64,000 bases of DNA from Alphaproteobacteria bacterium (lineage in GTDB: Bacteria; Pseudomonadota; Alphaproteobacteria; Rhizobiales; CAJQND01): the NCBI GenBank assembly GCA_024227565.1, contig JAAEUE010000081.1, forward strand, positions 1 to 64,000, in the 5' to 3' direction. A model generated the notes under the pieces. That model worked only from the letters and a program-made list of their open reading frames with translations. It was not told the DNA's origin and ran no database searches. The position numbers and the translations under genes were made by a program. Shown here piece by piece: positions 49,427-58,500 of the stretch (its first letter is position 1; each line of letters opens with the position of its first letter).

Positions 49427-51331
49427 TCATGACGCCGCAATGCCCGCGCCAGACTTTTCCGCCGCCTCAACCTCGGCCGTCCGCCCCCGCTCCGCTTCTG
49501 CCTCAGCAAGGCGTTTGCGGGCATCTTCTGCTTCCAGCTGCCGGTTCCAGAGGTCAGCATAAACCCCGTTCAGGCGCAGCAGTTCTCCGTGCGCCCCGCG
49601 CTCGGCAATGCGGCCGCCTTCCAACACGATAATTTCGTCTGCATCCACAATTGTCGACAAGCGGTGCGCGATGACCAATGTGGTCCGGTCCTTGGAAACC
49701 CCGGCGAGCGCGGTTTGGATTTCTTGTTCAGTATAAGTGTCCAGCGCTGAGGTGGCCTCATCCAGCAGAAGAATGGGCGGCCCTTTCAGGATGGTCCGGG
49801 CAATTGCCACACGTTGCTTCTCACCGCCCGAGAGCTTCAGACCGCGCTCGCCCACCATGGCCTCATAGCCCGATGGCAGGGTCTGGATGAAATCATGGAT
49901 CTGCGCCAGGCGCGCCGCCTCTTCAACTTCCGCGTCGCTCGCATCCGGCCGGCCATAGCGAATGTTGTAACGGATTGTGTCGTTAAACAGCACCGTGTCT
50001 TGCGGCACCATGCCGATGGCTGCACGCAATGATTTTTGCGTCACATCGGAAATGTTCTGCCCATCGATCCGCACCGCGCCGCCGCTCACGTCATAGAACC
50101 TGTAGAGCAGACGCGAGACGGTTGATTTACCCGCACCTGACGGCCCCACAATGGCGATGGTGTTGCCGGCGGGCACTTTGAAACTGACGCCCTTCAGGAT
50201 GGGCCGTTCGGCATCATAGTGGAACGACACTGCGTCGAACTCGATCATCCCGTCGCTGACATCAAGCGTCTTGGCGCCCGGCCTGTCGCTGATCTCGGGG
50301 GTGACGTTCAGCAGATTGAACATGGCCTCAATGTCGATCAGCCCCTGTTTGATGTCCCGGTAAACGGTGCCCATGAAGTTGAGCGGCAAATAGAGCTGGA
50401 TCAGCAGGGAGTTGGCGAGCACGAAGTCACCGACGCTTAACGTTCCGTTGGCCGTGCCGATGCCGGACATCACCATGACGATGGTCATGCCGATGGAAAA
50501 AATAATCGCCTGGCCAGAGTTCAGAACCGCCAGGGAGGTGTAGGTCTTGGTGGCCGCCTCCTCGTACTTGGCAATGGACGCATCGAAGCGTTTGTACTCG
50601 TGATCTTCGTTGCCGAAATATTTGACGGTCTCAAAGTTGAGAAGCGAATCGATGTTCTTGGTGTTGGCGTCCGTGTCCGCGTCGTTCATGGCGCGCCGGA
50701 TGCCGATCCGCCATTCGGTCGCCTGGTAGGTGAACCAGATGTAGATCAGCACCGTGACGGCAGTGACCAGCGCGAACCATACCCCGAAATTGTAATAAAG
50801 AATGCCGCAGACAAATCCGAGTTCCAGAACCGTCGGAAACGTGTTGAACAGCGCATAGCGCAGGATCGTCTCAATCCCTTTGGTGCCGCGGTCGATGACC
50901 CGGGCCAAGCCGCCGGTGCGGCGCTCCAGGTGGAACCTCAGGGACAATGCGTGCAGATGCTGGAACGTGCGCACCGCCAGATGCCGCACCGCGTTTTGCC
51001 CCACTTTGGCAAACAGTCCATCGCGGATCTGTTGGGTCACCACCATCATCACCCGGCCAAAGCCGTAGGCGACAATCAGGGCAGTGGGGGCAGCCACCAG
51101 GGCTGTGGCCGTGGAGGCACCGTCGGCAGTGAGCGCATCGACAGCGTTTTTGAACGCAAATGGGGTGAGCACGGTCACCACTTTGGAAATCACCAACGCC
51201 ACAAGCGCAATGGCAACGCGCATGCGCAAGTCTGCCCGATCTGCTGGCCACAGATAGGGGAACAAACCCGTCAGGGTTTTCCATTGCCCATCGGCATCAG
51301 AGTTATAAGCCGTTTCAGGCTTTGCGTTCAT
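49427..51331 (-). CDS. Atm1-type ABC exporter (half transporter)
   Basis: A 634-residue fused permease-ATPase. Residues about 30-320 contain six helices with the Atm1/HMT1-like segments ALSLRFHLERRTGGLARVIDRG and NIDSLLNFETVKYFGNEDHE, whose Asn and Phe-Glu-Thr-Val-Lys residues are characteristic of glutathione-derivative exporters. The ATPase has Walker A GPSGAGKST, LSGGEKQR and ILLLDEATSALD. It likely exports glutathione persulfide or metal-glutathione for Fe-S or metal homeostasis. Monocistronic, divergent from the GNAT gene. Confidence 0.88.
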   Translation of the reverse strand: MNAKPETAYNSDADGQWKTLTGLFPYLWPADRADLRMRVAIALVALVISKVVTVLTPFAFKNAVDALTADGASTATALVAAPTALIVAYGFGRVMMVVTQQIRDGLFAKVGQNAVRHLAVRTFQHLHALSLRFHLERRTGGLARVIDRGTKGIETILRYALFNTFPTVLELGFVCGILYYNFGVWFALVTAVTVLIYIWFTYQATEWRIGIRRAMNDADTDANTKNIDSLLNFETVKYFGNEDHEYKRFDASIAKYEEAATKTYTSLAVLNSGQAIIFSIGMTIVMVMSGIGTANGTLSVGDFVLANSLLIQLYLPLNFMGTVYRDIKQGLIDIEAMFNLLNVTPEISDRPGAKTLDVSDGMIEFDAVSFHYDAERPILKGVSFKVPAGNTIAIVGPSGAGKSTVSRLLYRFYDVSGGAVRIDGQNISDVTQKSLRAAIGMVPQDTVLFNDTIRYNIRYGRPDASDAEVEEAARLAQIHDFIQTLPSGYEAMVGERGLKLSGGEKQRVAIARTILKGPPILLLDEATSALDTYTEQEIQTALAGVSKDRTTLVIAHRLSTIVDADEIIVLEGGRIAERGAHGELLRLNGVYADLWNRQLEAEDARKRLAEAEAERGRTAEVEAAEKSGAGIAAS

Positions 51332-51439
51332 TGCTCGTCGATTCTGTTTTGTGTGCGGCAGTCTTATACGCCGCTTGCCGCCCCGCGTCTTCCGTCATAT
51401 GGGTTTTAGGCCCGAAGTTTGAAAGGCCAAGGTCACGTT

Positions 51440-51991
51440 ATGAACGATGAAATCGTGATGCGCGCAGCCACAGAGCAAGATGCGGGCGCCATCACCACTC
51501 TGCATGTGGCAAGCTGGCAGTCCTCCTACCGCGGAGTTCTGCCAGATTCCTACCTGGACGGAGAGGCTGAAACCGAGCGCGGCGCCCACTGGAACGAGAC
51601 CCTGAGCGGCCTTGGCCCCAAAGATCTGGTGCTCCTTGCCGAGGATGAGCAGGGTCTGCGCGGCTTCATCTCGGTCTATTGGCGCAAGGAGCCGGGTTTT
51701 GATGCCTATCTCGACAATTTGCATGTGCGCCCCGGCCATCGCGGCGGGGGCCTAGGACGGCAACTGCTGGCTGGCGCATTGCAGCGCCTGATCGCACAGG
51801 GTGCGCGCAACCTTTGCCTTTGGGCCTTCGATCAAAACCAAGGGGCGATACGCTTTTATGAGCGCCTGGGCGGAAGGTCCCTGGAACGGGGCTTTGATGA
51901 TTTCGCCGGTTCAAACGCCCCCCACACGAAGATCGCCTGGGATGATCTTCCCGCTTTTCTGGCCGCATGCAAAAAGGGCACATCCCCATGA
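51440..51991 (+). CDS. GNAT N-acetyltransferase
   Basis: A 183-residue acetyltransferase with the RimI-like pattern: LHVASWQSSYRGVLPDSYLD, the acetyl-CoA loop HVRPGHRGGGLGRQLLAG and LWAFDQNQGAIRFYERLGG. Substrate unknown. ATG at 51440 preferred to an upstream TTG at 51419. It overlaps the M81 peptidase gene by 4 bp, so the two are coupled. Confidence 0.88.
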   Translation: MNDEIVMRAATEQDAGAITTLHVASWQSSYRGVLPDSYLDGEAETERGAHWNETLSGLGPKDLVLLAEDEQGLRGFISVYWRKEPGFDAYLDNLHVRPGHRGGGLGRQLLAGALQRLIAQGARNLCLWAFDQNQGAIRFYERLGGRSLERGFDDFAGSNAPHTKIAWDDLPAFLAACKKGTSP

Positions 51992-53460
51992 CCCGCCGCA
52001 TCCTGCTCGCCGAGATCATGCATGAGAGCAATACCTTCAACAAGATTGCGACGACCAAGGCTGACTTTGCCGGCCGCTATTGGCTTGAGGCTGAGGACAT
52101 AGCCGAAAACCTGGAGGCCACCAACACAGAGGTGTGGGGCGTTCTGGAAGCTGGAAAATTACGCGGCTGGAAAATCACCCATCCCTTTGCCGCTTCGGCC
52201 AGCCCATCCGGCCCCATGGCGGCAGACACCTGGCGGGAGGTCAAAGACAAGATCACAACACCGCTGCAAGCTGGAAAGAAGTTCGATGCGATCATCCTGG
52301 TGCTGCATGGCGCCATGGTGACACAATCCAGCGATGATGCAGACGGCGAACTTCTGGCACTCGTGCGCAAACTTGCCGGACCCGAGACGATGATTGCCGC
52401 CACCCTTGATATGCACGCCAATGTCTCTGAGCTGATGGTCCAAAGCGCCGACATTCTGATGGCCTACCGAACCTATCCGCACATCGATCAGTTCGACCGG
52501 GCTCAACACTTGGCCGATATCGTCGACACTGCACTCAAGACAAGGCAAAAACCTCATCTCAGCTTCGCCCGAAAAGCCATGATGGACGCCGCCGACCATG
52601 GTCGCACCGACCCGCCCGGGCCGATGAACCGGCTGCTCGCCCGCGCCGAGGAGATCGAGCAAGATCCCTCCGTTTCGTGCGTCAGCCTCCAGATCGGATT
52701 TCCCTGGGCTGATGTGGACCATCAGGGACCGTCCGTCGCCGTCACCGGCACAGACCGACAAGTGTGTGACGCCTATGCAGAAGAGCTCGTGGACGCGCTG
52801 TGGCAGAGCCGCGCCGAGACCCAGTTGGACTTTGCCAGGCCGGAAGCCGCAATGGAGAGGGCGCACGAAGGCGGCCCCGGAGACCGGCCCTTCATCATGG
52901 CGGACTTTGCCGACAATCCGGCCGGCGGGGCCCATGGGGATTCGCCCAACCTGTTGCGCCACATGATTGAGGCGGATCTGCAGAATGCCGCCTTCGCCAC
53001 CATTTCAGACCCGATCACAGTTCAAAAGATCATCCCAGCCGGCGAAGGCGCCCGCGTGAAGATCGATATCGGCGGCAGAGGAGCACCCGACCTGACCCCG
53101 CCCCTGGCGATCGAAGGGCTCATCACACTGCTCAGCGATGGAGATTTCGTATGTGAAGGCCCCATGTGGCAGGGGGTTCATTTCTCCATGGGCCCAAGCG
53201 CGGTAATCCAGGTGGGCGGCATTGAGGTCATCTTATCCTCGGTGCCCACCGCGGTCATGGATCTGCAGGTGTTCAGATCAATGGGGATCGAGCCGTCAGA
53301 AAAGACCACCCTCGCGTTGAAGAGCCGCAACCACTTCCGCGCCGCCTATGGCCCGCTTGCCCGCGATGTTTTGCTGGTGGACGCTGGCGGCATCGCCTCC
53401 ATGCGCCTGTCCGAACTGCCCTACAAGAACCTGAAGCGCCCGACCTGGCCTCTAGACTAG
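51988..53460 (+). CDS. M81 family metallopeptidase (MlrC-like)
   Basis: A 490-residue protein of the MlrC family, named for a microcystin-degrading peptidase. The N-terminal zinc-site region LLAEIMHESNTFN, DMHANVS and YRTYPHID are conserved, and a second domain begins near FIMADFADNPAGGAHGDSP. It starts within the GNAT stop (ATGA); the longer frame from 51967 was rejected. Likely hydrolyses a small peptide or amide; no microcystin role is implied. Confidence 0.85.
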   Translation: MTRRILLAEIMHESNTFNKIATTKADFAGRYWLEAEDIAENLEATNTEVWGVLEAGKLRGWKITHPFAASASPSGPMAADTWREVKDKITTPLQAGKKFDAIILVLHGAMVTQSSDDADGELLALVRKLAGPETMIAATLDMHANVSELMVQSADILMAYRTYPHIDQFDRAQHLADIVDTALKTRQKPHLSFARKAMMDAADHGRTDPPGPMNRLLARAEEIEQDPSVSCVSLQIGFPWADVDHQGPSVAVTGTDRQVCDAYAEELVDALWQSRAETQLDFARPEAAMERAHEGGPGDRPFIMADFADNPAGGAHGDSPNLLRHMIEADLQNAAFATISDPITVQKIIPAGEGARVKIDIGGRGAPDLTPPLAIEGLITLLSDGDFVCEGPMWQGVHFSMGPSAVIQVGGIEVILSSVPTAVMDLQVFRSMGIEPSEKTTLALKSRNHFRAAYGPLARDVLLVDAGGIASMRLSELPYKNLKRPTWPLD

Positions 53461-53463
53461 CGT

Positions 53464-54357
53464 TCACCAGTCTTCGAGCCCGCCAAACTTCTCGACGAGA
53501 AAATCCACAAATGCCCGGACCTTCGGCGACAAGTGCCGGCGATGAGGATACACCGCATAAACGCCAATGAGCGCGCCGCCATACTCCTCAAGCACAGGCT
53601 CCAAGGTGCCGGCAGCCAGTTCTCTGGCACACGCGAATTCAGGAACCCGGGTCACGCCAAGCCCCTTCACAGCCAGTGCGGTTTCCAACTCTCCGCTGTT
53701 GCATTGCACTGCCACATCTATATTCACCGAAATTGGCTTGGTGTCAGTGCCCAGATAATCCCAGCGCGCCGGGTTGCGCATGTGCGAATAGGTAATACAG
53801 CGGTGGCCACGCAATTGGTGAGGGTGCTCTGGCCGGCCATGCGCGTCCCAATAGTCGGGCGCGGCAACAGTGCGTCCTTGCGCCGTGGCGATCTGGCGTG
53901 CAATGAGGCTTGAATCGCTCAAACGCCCGATCCGCAAAGCGAGGTCGAAATGGCCGGCGACAATGTCCACCAGACTGTCGTTAAGTTCGATATCCAATGT
54001 CAGGTCCGGGTTACGCTCCAGAAACTCCGGAAGCACGTCCGCCAGATAGCCAAGGCCGAAGCTCACCGGCGCGCTAAAGCGCAGCAGCCCGCGCGGCCTG
54101 GCGTTGCTCTCAGTTATCTCCCGTACGGCCTCATCGGCGTCGGACACAATCCGCTGGCAGCGCTCATAATATATCCGCCCCACATCGGTGAGCGAAAGCG
54201 ATCGGGTGGTCCGGTTTAACAACCGCGCACCCAAGCGGTCCTCGAGCTCACTGACCTGTTTGCTGACGAAGGATTTAGATCGGCCAAGTCGCTCGGCAGC
54301 CGCCGAGAAACTTCCGGCATCTATGACACAGACAAATGTGCCCACTCCATCAAGCAT
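53464..54357 (-). CDS. LysR family transcriptional regulator
   Basis: A 297-residue LTTR. N-terminal winged HTH: FVCVIDAGSFSAAAERLGRS, VSKQVSELEDRLGARLLNRT and SLSLTDVGRIYYERC; residues about 90-290 are the effector-binding domain of the group close to DsdC/AaeR-type regulators. Divergent from cytochrome b561, so it may control that gene and itself. Convergent with the M81 gene, 3 bp apart. Confidence 0.9.
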   Translation of the reverse strand: MLDGVGTFVCVIDAGSFSAAAERLGRSKSFVSKQVSELEDRLGARLLNRTTRSLSLTDVGRIYYERCQRIVSDADEAVREITESNARPRGLLRFSAPVSFGLGYLADVLPEFLERNPDLTLDIELNDSLVDIVAGHFDLALRIGRLSDSSLIARQIATAQGRTVAAPDYWDAHGRPEHPHQLRGHRCITYSHMRNPARWDYLGTDTKPISVNIDVAVQCNSGELETALAVKGLGVTRVPEFACARELAAGTLEPVLEEYGGALIGVYAVYPHRRHLSPKVRAFVDFLVEKFGGLEDW

Positions 54358-54359
54358 GT

Positions 54360-54388
54360 CATATTAGGCCCTGTGTGGAAACAATATG
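54360..54388. promoter_or_regulatory. possible LysR binding site
   Basis: CATATT (54360-54365) and AATATG (54383-54388) form a perfect 6-bp dyad with a 17-bp spacer directly upstream of the lysR start and in the divergent promoter region. Regulators of this family often bind next to their own gene. Confidence 0.3.
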
Positions 54389-54491
54389 TTCTACTATGGA
54401 CTATTATCATTCATTTGAAAACAACATAAATCTATCGTCTTCGTCACTCCAAGCAAACGGCTCAGAAACGGGCCGAGGAAGTGTAACCGCG

Positions 54492-55061
54492 ATGGCACAT
54501 TCTCAAAGCCATGACAAATTTCCCGCCCCCATGCGCGTTCTGCATTGGAGCATGGCCTTCCTCCTGATCGGAATGCTGGCCTTTGGGCTCTACATCCATG
54601 AGCTGCCCTTGGAAGACCCGAGCAAGTTCCTGCTGTATGAATGGCATCGCGCATTTGGTGTACTGGCCTTCGCTCTGGTGATCGTACGCCTTGCCGTTCG
54701 CCTAAACGCCAGCGCGCCGGCGGTCCCGCAGGGCATCGCTTGGTACGAGCGCCGTGCCGCCAAGGTTGCGCAAATTTTGCTCTACGCAGCCATGTTGGGG
54801 ATGCCGCTCTTGGGCTACATCGCCAGCTCCGCGGTTCCGGAGTTTCCAGGCGTTCCGCCGCTGAACGCCATCTGGTTCTTCGGCCTGGACCTGCCACTGT
54901 TGCCGGTGGAAAAGAACTACGACACCACTAAGGTCTTCATCACCATCCACAAGTATGTCGGCTACGCCATGATCGCCGTGATCGCGGCCCATGCAGCCGG
55001 CGCCTTGAAACATCGTTTTCTCGACAAGCCTGAAAACGACGTGCTCTCAAAAATGCTTTAA
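54492..55061 (+). CDS. cytochrome b561
   Basis: A 189-residue di-heme membrane protein with four helices. Heme-ligand histidines are seen in MRVLHWSMAF, YEWHRAFGV, TIHKYVGYAM and AAHAAGALKH. It passes electrons from ubiquinol to periplasmic acceptors or oxygen/superoxide. ATG at 54492 preceded by GAGGAAG; the longer frame from 54336 overlaps lysR and lacks hydrophobicity. The VOC gene follows by 20 bp in the same operon. Confidence 0.88.
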   Translation: MAHSQSHDKFPAPMRVLHWSMAFLLIGMLAFGLYIHELPLEDPSKFLLYEWHRAFGVLAFALVIVRLAVRLNASAPAVPQGIAWYERRAAKVAQILLYAAMLGMPLLGYIASSAVPEFPGVPPLNAIWFFGLDLPLLPVEKNYDTTKVFITIHKYVGYAMIAVIAAHAAGALKHRFLDKPENDVLSKML

Positions 55062-55081
55062 CCTGAAAGGCCCGCACCACC

Positions 55082-55522
55082 ATGTTGGACATCGACAAAA
55101 TTGATCATGTAGGAATCCGTATTGGCGACAAAGATCGCTCGGTTGCCTTCTACGAATTGCTCGGCTTCAAACTGATCGCCGACGGCGGCTTTGAAAACGG
55201 CCATCCTTTGGTGATGCTGCACCCGAGCGGCATCAACATAAACCTGCTTGGTCCAGCCTCTGCCAAACACGGCGAAAACATCTTGATGGACGAGCCGGAG
55301 AAATATCCGGGCATCACTCATTTCGCCATGAAAATGAACTCGGCCGAAGACACCGAGGCGTTTGTCACGGCGCACGATATCGCCATCACTGGCCGCCGCG
55401 AGTTCCGCGGCACCAAAACAATCTTCATTCGTGACCCTGACCGCAACGTACTGGAACTGGTTGGACCAGGCCCATCGGTGGCTGAACTGATCGCGGATCA
55501 TGTGCACGGTGCAGAAGCCTGA
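55082..55522 (+). CDS. VOC family (glyoxalase-like) protein
   Basis: A 146-residue metal-site protein of the vicinal oxygen chelate fold with two beta-alpha-beta3 modules. Likely metal ligands: His in KIDHVGIRIGD, His in ITHFAMKM and Glu in DRNVLELVGP. Reaction unknown (glyoxalase, epimerase, dioxygenase or binding roles are possible). Same operon as cytochrome b561. Confidence 0.85.
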   Translation: MLDIDKIDHVGIRIGDKDRSVAFYELLGFKLIADGGFENGHPLVMLHPSGININLLGPASAKHGENILMDEPEKYPGITHFAMKMNSAEDTEAFVTAHDIAITGRREFRGTKTIFIRDPDRNVLELVGPGPSVAELIADHVHGAEA

Positions 55523-55841
55523 GCATCGAGGCATACCCGGCTGCCTGCCTGGTGCAGCAATGAGTTAGCCAACCGGGCACTACTCTGATAGCAGCGCTCC
55601 ATGGCCACCGACTATGATGCACTCTACCGGGAGGCGCGCTGTTGATCGCCGATGAGCGCTCGAACATCCCGGCGTTTCTCGAACTTTTGGAGCGATCAGC
55701 GCAATTATGGGCGAGGACATCTGCAAAGGCGGGATATCTCTTCGTTGAGAATTCAGGTTCCGCGTGAGCACTTGATCTTCAAGAGACCTCACCCATGTTA
55801 CATTTGTAGTAAGGCCAACAAAGAGTGAGGCACGTTTTTAG
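55523..55841. other. intergenic region with possible gene remnant
   Basis: No intact gene. A frame from ATG 55601 (MATDYDALYREARC) stops at 55645, and an overlapping frame continues from about 55642 to a stop at 55767 (RSNIPAFLELLERSAQLW). One frameshift would join them into about 55 residues; the start resembles that of some SAM methyltransferases, but the evidence is thin. The right end holds the next gene's promoter. Confidence 0.3.
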
Positions 55842-56261
55842 ATGAGCCAAGAGTGGAAATTTCAACTTCGCGTAACCCTCAAGCCCCAGATGGCGGAAAT
55901 CGCCAGGAGCACGCCCGAGAGCGAAGCGCTCGGCCCCCTGCCCGCCATCCTGAAGCGCCACAACGCGGCGCTCAATTGCCAGCACGATGCCTTCGCCGGA
56001 TACGTGGCGGAAGCTGAAGCCAACAATGTGGACGACTATCCGCTTTATGCCTGGACCAAGGCGACGATTGAGGATCCGGTCAAGGAAGCCAAATACATCA
56101 AATCGTTCACGCTCTATGCCGGCGGTGAGGAAGTCTACGAGAAAACCGTTGCGGATGCTCTGCTGGCAGATATCGAGCCTTTGGTGGGCGGGCCGGTCAT
56201 CGCCGCCTTGAACGTGCACGACACCAATCCGGCCAACAACCCGCAACCGCCCAAGCGCTGA
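55842..56261 (+). CDS. hypothetical protein
   Basis: A 139-residue soluble protein, acidic, without signal peptide or membrane segment, and with no family I recognise. It has a helix-rich N-terminal half (EAEANNVDDYPLYAW) and ends in a Pro/Asn-rich tail NPANNPQPPKR. AGTGAGG lies ahead of the ATG and codon use looks genuine. It is convergent with the ammonium transporter pair and shares the terminator between them. Confidence 0.65.
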   Translation: MSQEWKFQLRVTLKPQMAEIARSTPESEALGPLPAILKRHNAALNCQHDAFAGYVAEAEANNVDDYPLYAWTKATIEDPVKEAKYIKSFTLYAGGEEVYEKTVADALLADIEPLVGGPVIAALNVHDTNPANNPQPPKR

Positions 56262-56294
56262 CAAAAGAAAACCGGCCAGCAAATGCCGGCCGGT
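56259..56294 (-). terminator. Rho-independent terminator of the amt pair
   Basis: ACCGGCC pairs with GGCCGGT (56271-56294); on the minus strand the hairpin is directly followed by TTTTCTTTT. It ends the leftward amt-small-protein transcript and also lies just after the stop of the convergent hypothetical gene. Confidence 0.8.
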
Positions 56295-56331
56295 TCCCAA
56301 TCTTGTTATGTTAGCGGATACGACGGACAGG

Positions 56332-56550
56332 CTAATACCTGTCTATCGCATCCCTGGCTTCATCGCCCTCGGCGTCCGCCTTCATTTCGCGGGCCACCTC
56401 CTCGTTCTCCTGGCGCAGCTGGATAACGTGCCAGCCGATCCAGAAGGCAAGGCCGACGAGCACCATCAGCACTTCAGCGCCTTGGAAGGGATAGATCGCG
56501 CCGATGTCTTTCAGATCAACGGCCCAACTTGTCATTCCATTTGTAGACAT
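56332..56550 (-). CDS. single-helix membrane protein next to amt
   Basis: A 72-residue protein with one transmembrane helix (about residues 24-45, AEVLMVLVGLAFWIGWHVIQ) and a charged C-terminal tail EEVAREMKADAEGDEARDAI. AAGGAG lies upstream of its ATG, and it follows the ammonium transporter by 23 bp. Probably an accessory subunit or regulator of the transporter; no known family recognised. Confidence 0.7.
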   Translation of the reverse strand: MSTNGMTSWAVDLKDIGAIYPFQGAEVLMVLVGLAFWIGWHVIQLRQENEEVAREMKADAEGDEARDAIDRY

Positions 56551-56573
56551 GTGTGGTCTCCTTATCCCTTATA

Positions 56574-57926
56574 TTAAGCCACCAGGGCCTTTTCAGCGGC
56601 ACGAACTTCATCGACCGCAGCCTGGTAGGTGCTGTTTTCATCGAAGTCCAAGCCTTCCAGCTCAACCTTGCGCGGAATGCGCAACATGCCCATACCACTC
56701 ATGATCTTCGACACGATGTAGGCCGGCAGGAAGCCGAGCAAGCCGAACATGATGCAAGCACCGATGAGCTGACCCCACGGGCTGATCGTGGCGTAGCCCT
56801 CGTACGGCGAGGACGGCTGCCCCCAAAGTACGAAGCCTGCAATGATCAAACCGATAAAGCCTGCATACCCGTGCACCGCAACGGCACCGACTGCATCGTC
56901 GATCTTGAACTTGCGTTCCACCCAATAGTGCAGCTTGTAGGCGCACCAGGTGCCCACACCGGCAATCAGCATGGCTTGGATCGGATGATACAGATCGTTG
57001 CCGGCCGAGGCGGTGATAATGCCCGCAAGCCCGCCTGAGTAGGTCCAGAACGGATCGCCCTTCGACACGATGTAGGCCACCATCAAACCGCCCGAGAGCG
57101 ACATCAGGAAGTTGAACGTGATCGCACTGAGCGAGGTCGGCGCCAGATAGATGTTCGTGGCTGTCCAGGTTTCACCCGTGATCTGCCCGCCAATGGCTTC
57201 CGGCGAGATGGCCGGCACGTTGCAGGCCGCATAAAAGCCCCAGAAGCCGGTGTAGATCATGAACAGACCCAAAGTCACCATCCAGGGATTGTGCGGCGGG
57301 ATATCGCGCGGCGTGCCGTCTTCACGGAACTTGCCGAGCCGTGGTCCCAGCACCACAAGAATACCAAGCGCATAACCGCCCGCGATGGCGTGGATCACGC
57401 CGGATGCGTAGGCATCGTGATAGCCAAGCAGTTTGACCATCCAACCGCCCGCATGCCAGCCCCAGGCCGCATCGATGATCCAGAACACCGAGCCAATCAG
57501 CACGGCGTGGATCCAGAATGCGCCGGAACGAATGCGCTCAATCACAGAGCCCGAGACGATCGAGGCTGCGGTCCAGGAGAACAGCAGGAAGGCTGCCCAG
57601 AACACACCAGTGATTCGGTCGCCAAGGTGCGTGCCCATGGTCTGCGACCACGGAGTGTTGGCGGCGGCTGCGTCTTCAATGCCGCCGAGGATCCCCGGAC
57701 CATTGGGGAACGCCCAGTAAATCCACCAGCCAAAGAAGTAGAACGTTACGGTGACCAACGGGATCAGCATAGTGTTCTTCATCAGGGTGTGGAGGTGGTT
57801 GCGCCGGCGGCTCGCGCCGACCTCATATAGGCAAAAGCCTACGTGAATCAAAAACATAAACACAACAGTGACCCAGTAATAGAACTCGGTAAAAACTGTT
57901 GTTAGTGCGTCAAGATTACTTCCCAT
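56574..57926 (-). CDS. amt: ammonium transporter, divergent Amt
   Basis: A 450-residue Amt/Mep/Rh family channel with 11 predicted helices. The twin pore histidines are in YASGVIHAIAGG and AVHGYAGFIG. The canonical D-F-A-G-G motif before the first His reads D-A-Y-A-S, so this is a variant branch. No signal peptide; the C-terminal tail (LDFDENSTYQAAVDEVRAAE) differs from GlnK-binding tails. GGAG precedes the ATG by about 10 bp. No glnK is linked; instead a 72-residue membrane protein follows. Confidence 0.88.
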   Translation of the reverse strand: MGSNLDALTTVFTEFYYWVTVVFMFLIHVGFCLYEVGASRRRNHLHTLMKNTMLIPLVTVTFYFFGWWIYWAFPNGPGILGGIEDAAAANTPWSQTMGTHLGDRITGVFWAAFLLFSWTAASIVSGSVIERIRSGAFWIHAVLIGSVFWIIDAAWGWHAGGWMVKLLGYHDAYASGVIHAIAGGYALGILVVLGPRLGKFREDGTPRDIPPHNPWMVTLGLFMIYTGFWGFYAACNVPAISPEAIGGQITGETWTATNIYLAPTSLSAITFNFLMSLSGGLMVAYIVSKGDPFWTYSGGLAGIITASAGNDLYHPIQAMLIAGVGTWCAYKLHYWVERKFKIDDAVGAVAVHGYAGFIGLIIAGFVLWGQPSSPYEGYATISPWGQLIGACIMFGLLGFLPAYIVSKIMSGMGMLRIPRKVELEGLDFDENSTYQAAVDEVRAAEKALVA

Positions 57927-58500
57927 GGAGTTTTCTCCCTCTACGGGCCAGTCCCTTGAGTGACATAAGCGCGGATCCGCTCAGTTCAGTTCAGTTTGTA
58001 GTTCCCACGCTTAGATCCCCGAAGACCAGCTGCCGCTTTCATTTTTTCCGGTCAACGCGCCGGCATACTAGAATACGAAGGCGAAAATTCCTAGAGCCCC
58101 CTGGACAACGTGGTTGCCCCATCTGCCCAATCCGTCCGCATGCCGACAATGTCGCCGGGTGGCAGCATGTCACGTACGTTCACCAAATGCAAATATAATT
58201 CCTGGCAGTAAAGACACCGTTGTGGATAGCTGCCCGCTGTTCGTGGACCGATTACGCTGCAGCGTCACGCCCCAAGGCAGCACAGTTAGAGTTTATCGCC
58301 ACTAAATAGTTGCTTTTTTACCACGCATACTGAAAATCCACACAGCGCCCTCAATCATCCCGAGCAGGCCTCAAAGGGGCCCTATTGTCGCCCTGTTCGC
58401 GCACTTTTCTCTGCAACAAGATCTCTCAAAAGACGAACTGAACGGCTGGGTGGGCGTGGTTGCTTGTTTGTGCAGTGATTAACACGGGAAATGCAAAACC
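57927..58500. other. divergent intergenic region, amt and porin promoters
   Basis: No gene or RNA recognised in 574 bp. A perfect 10-bp palindrome GCGGATCCGC (57971-57980) and three direct TCAGT repeats (57981-57995) lie 45-70 bp upstream of amt and could be regulatory. I found no clear sigma-54 promoter. Confidence 0.45.

Noticed and set aside
50600..51409. Long plus-strand frame opposite the Atm1-type exporter
   Set aside because: His-rich antisense artefact of a GC-rich gene; the minus-strand protein has all ABC motifs.
52159..52962. Minus-strand frame opposite the M81 peptidase
   Set aside because: No domain, and the plus-strand gene is coupled to the GNAT gene and conserved.
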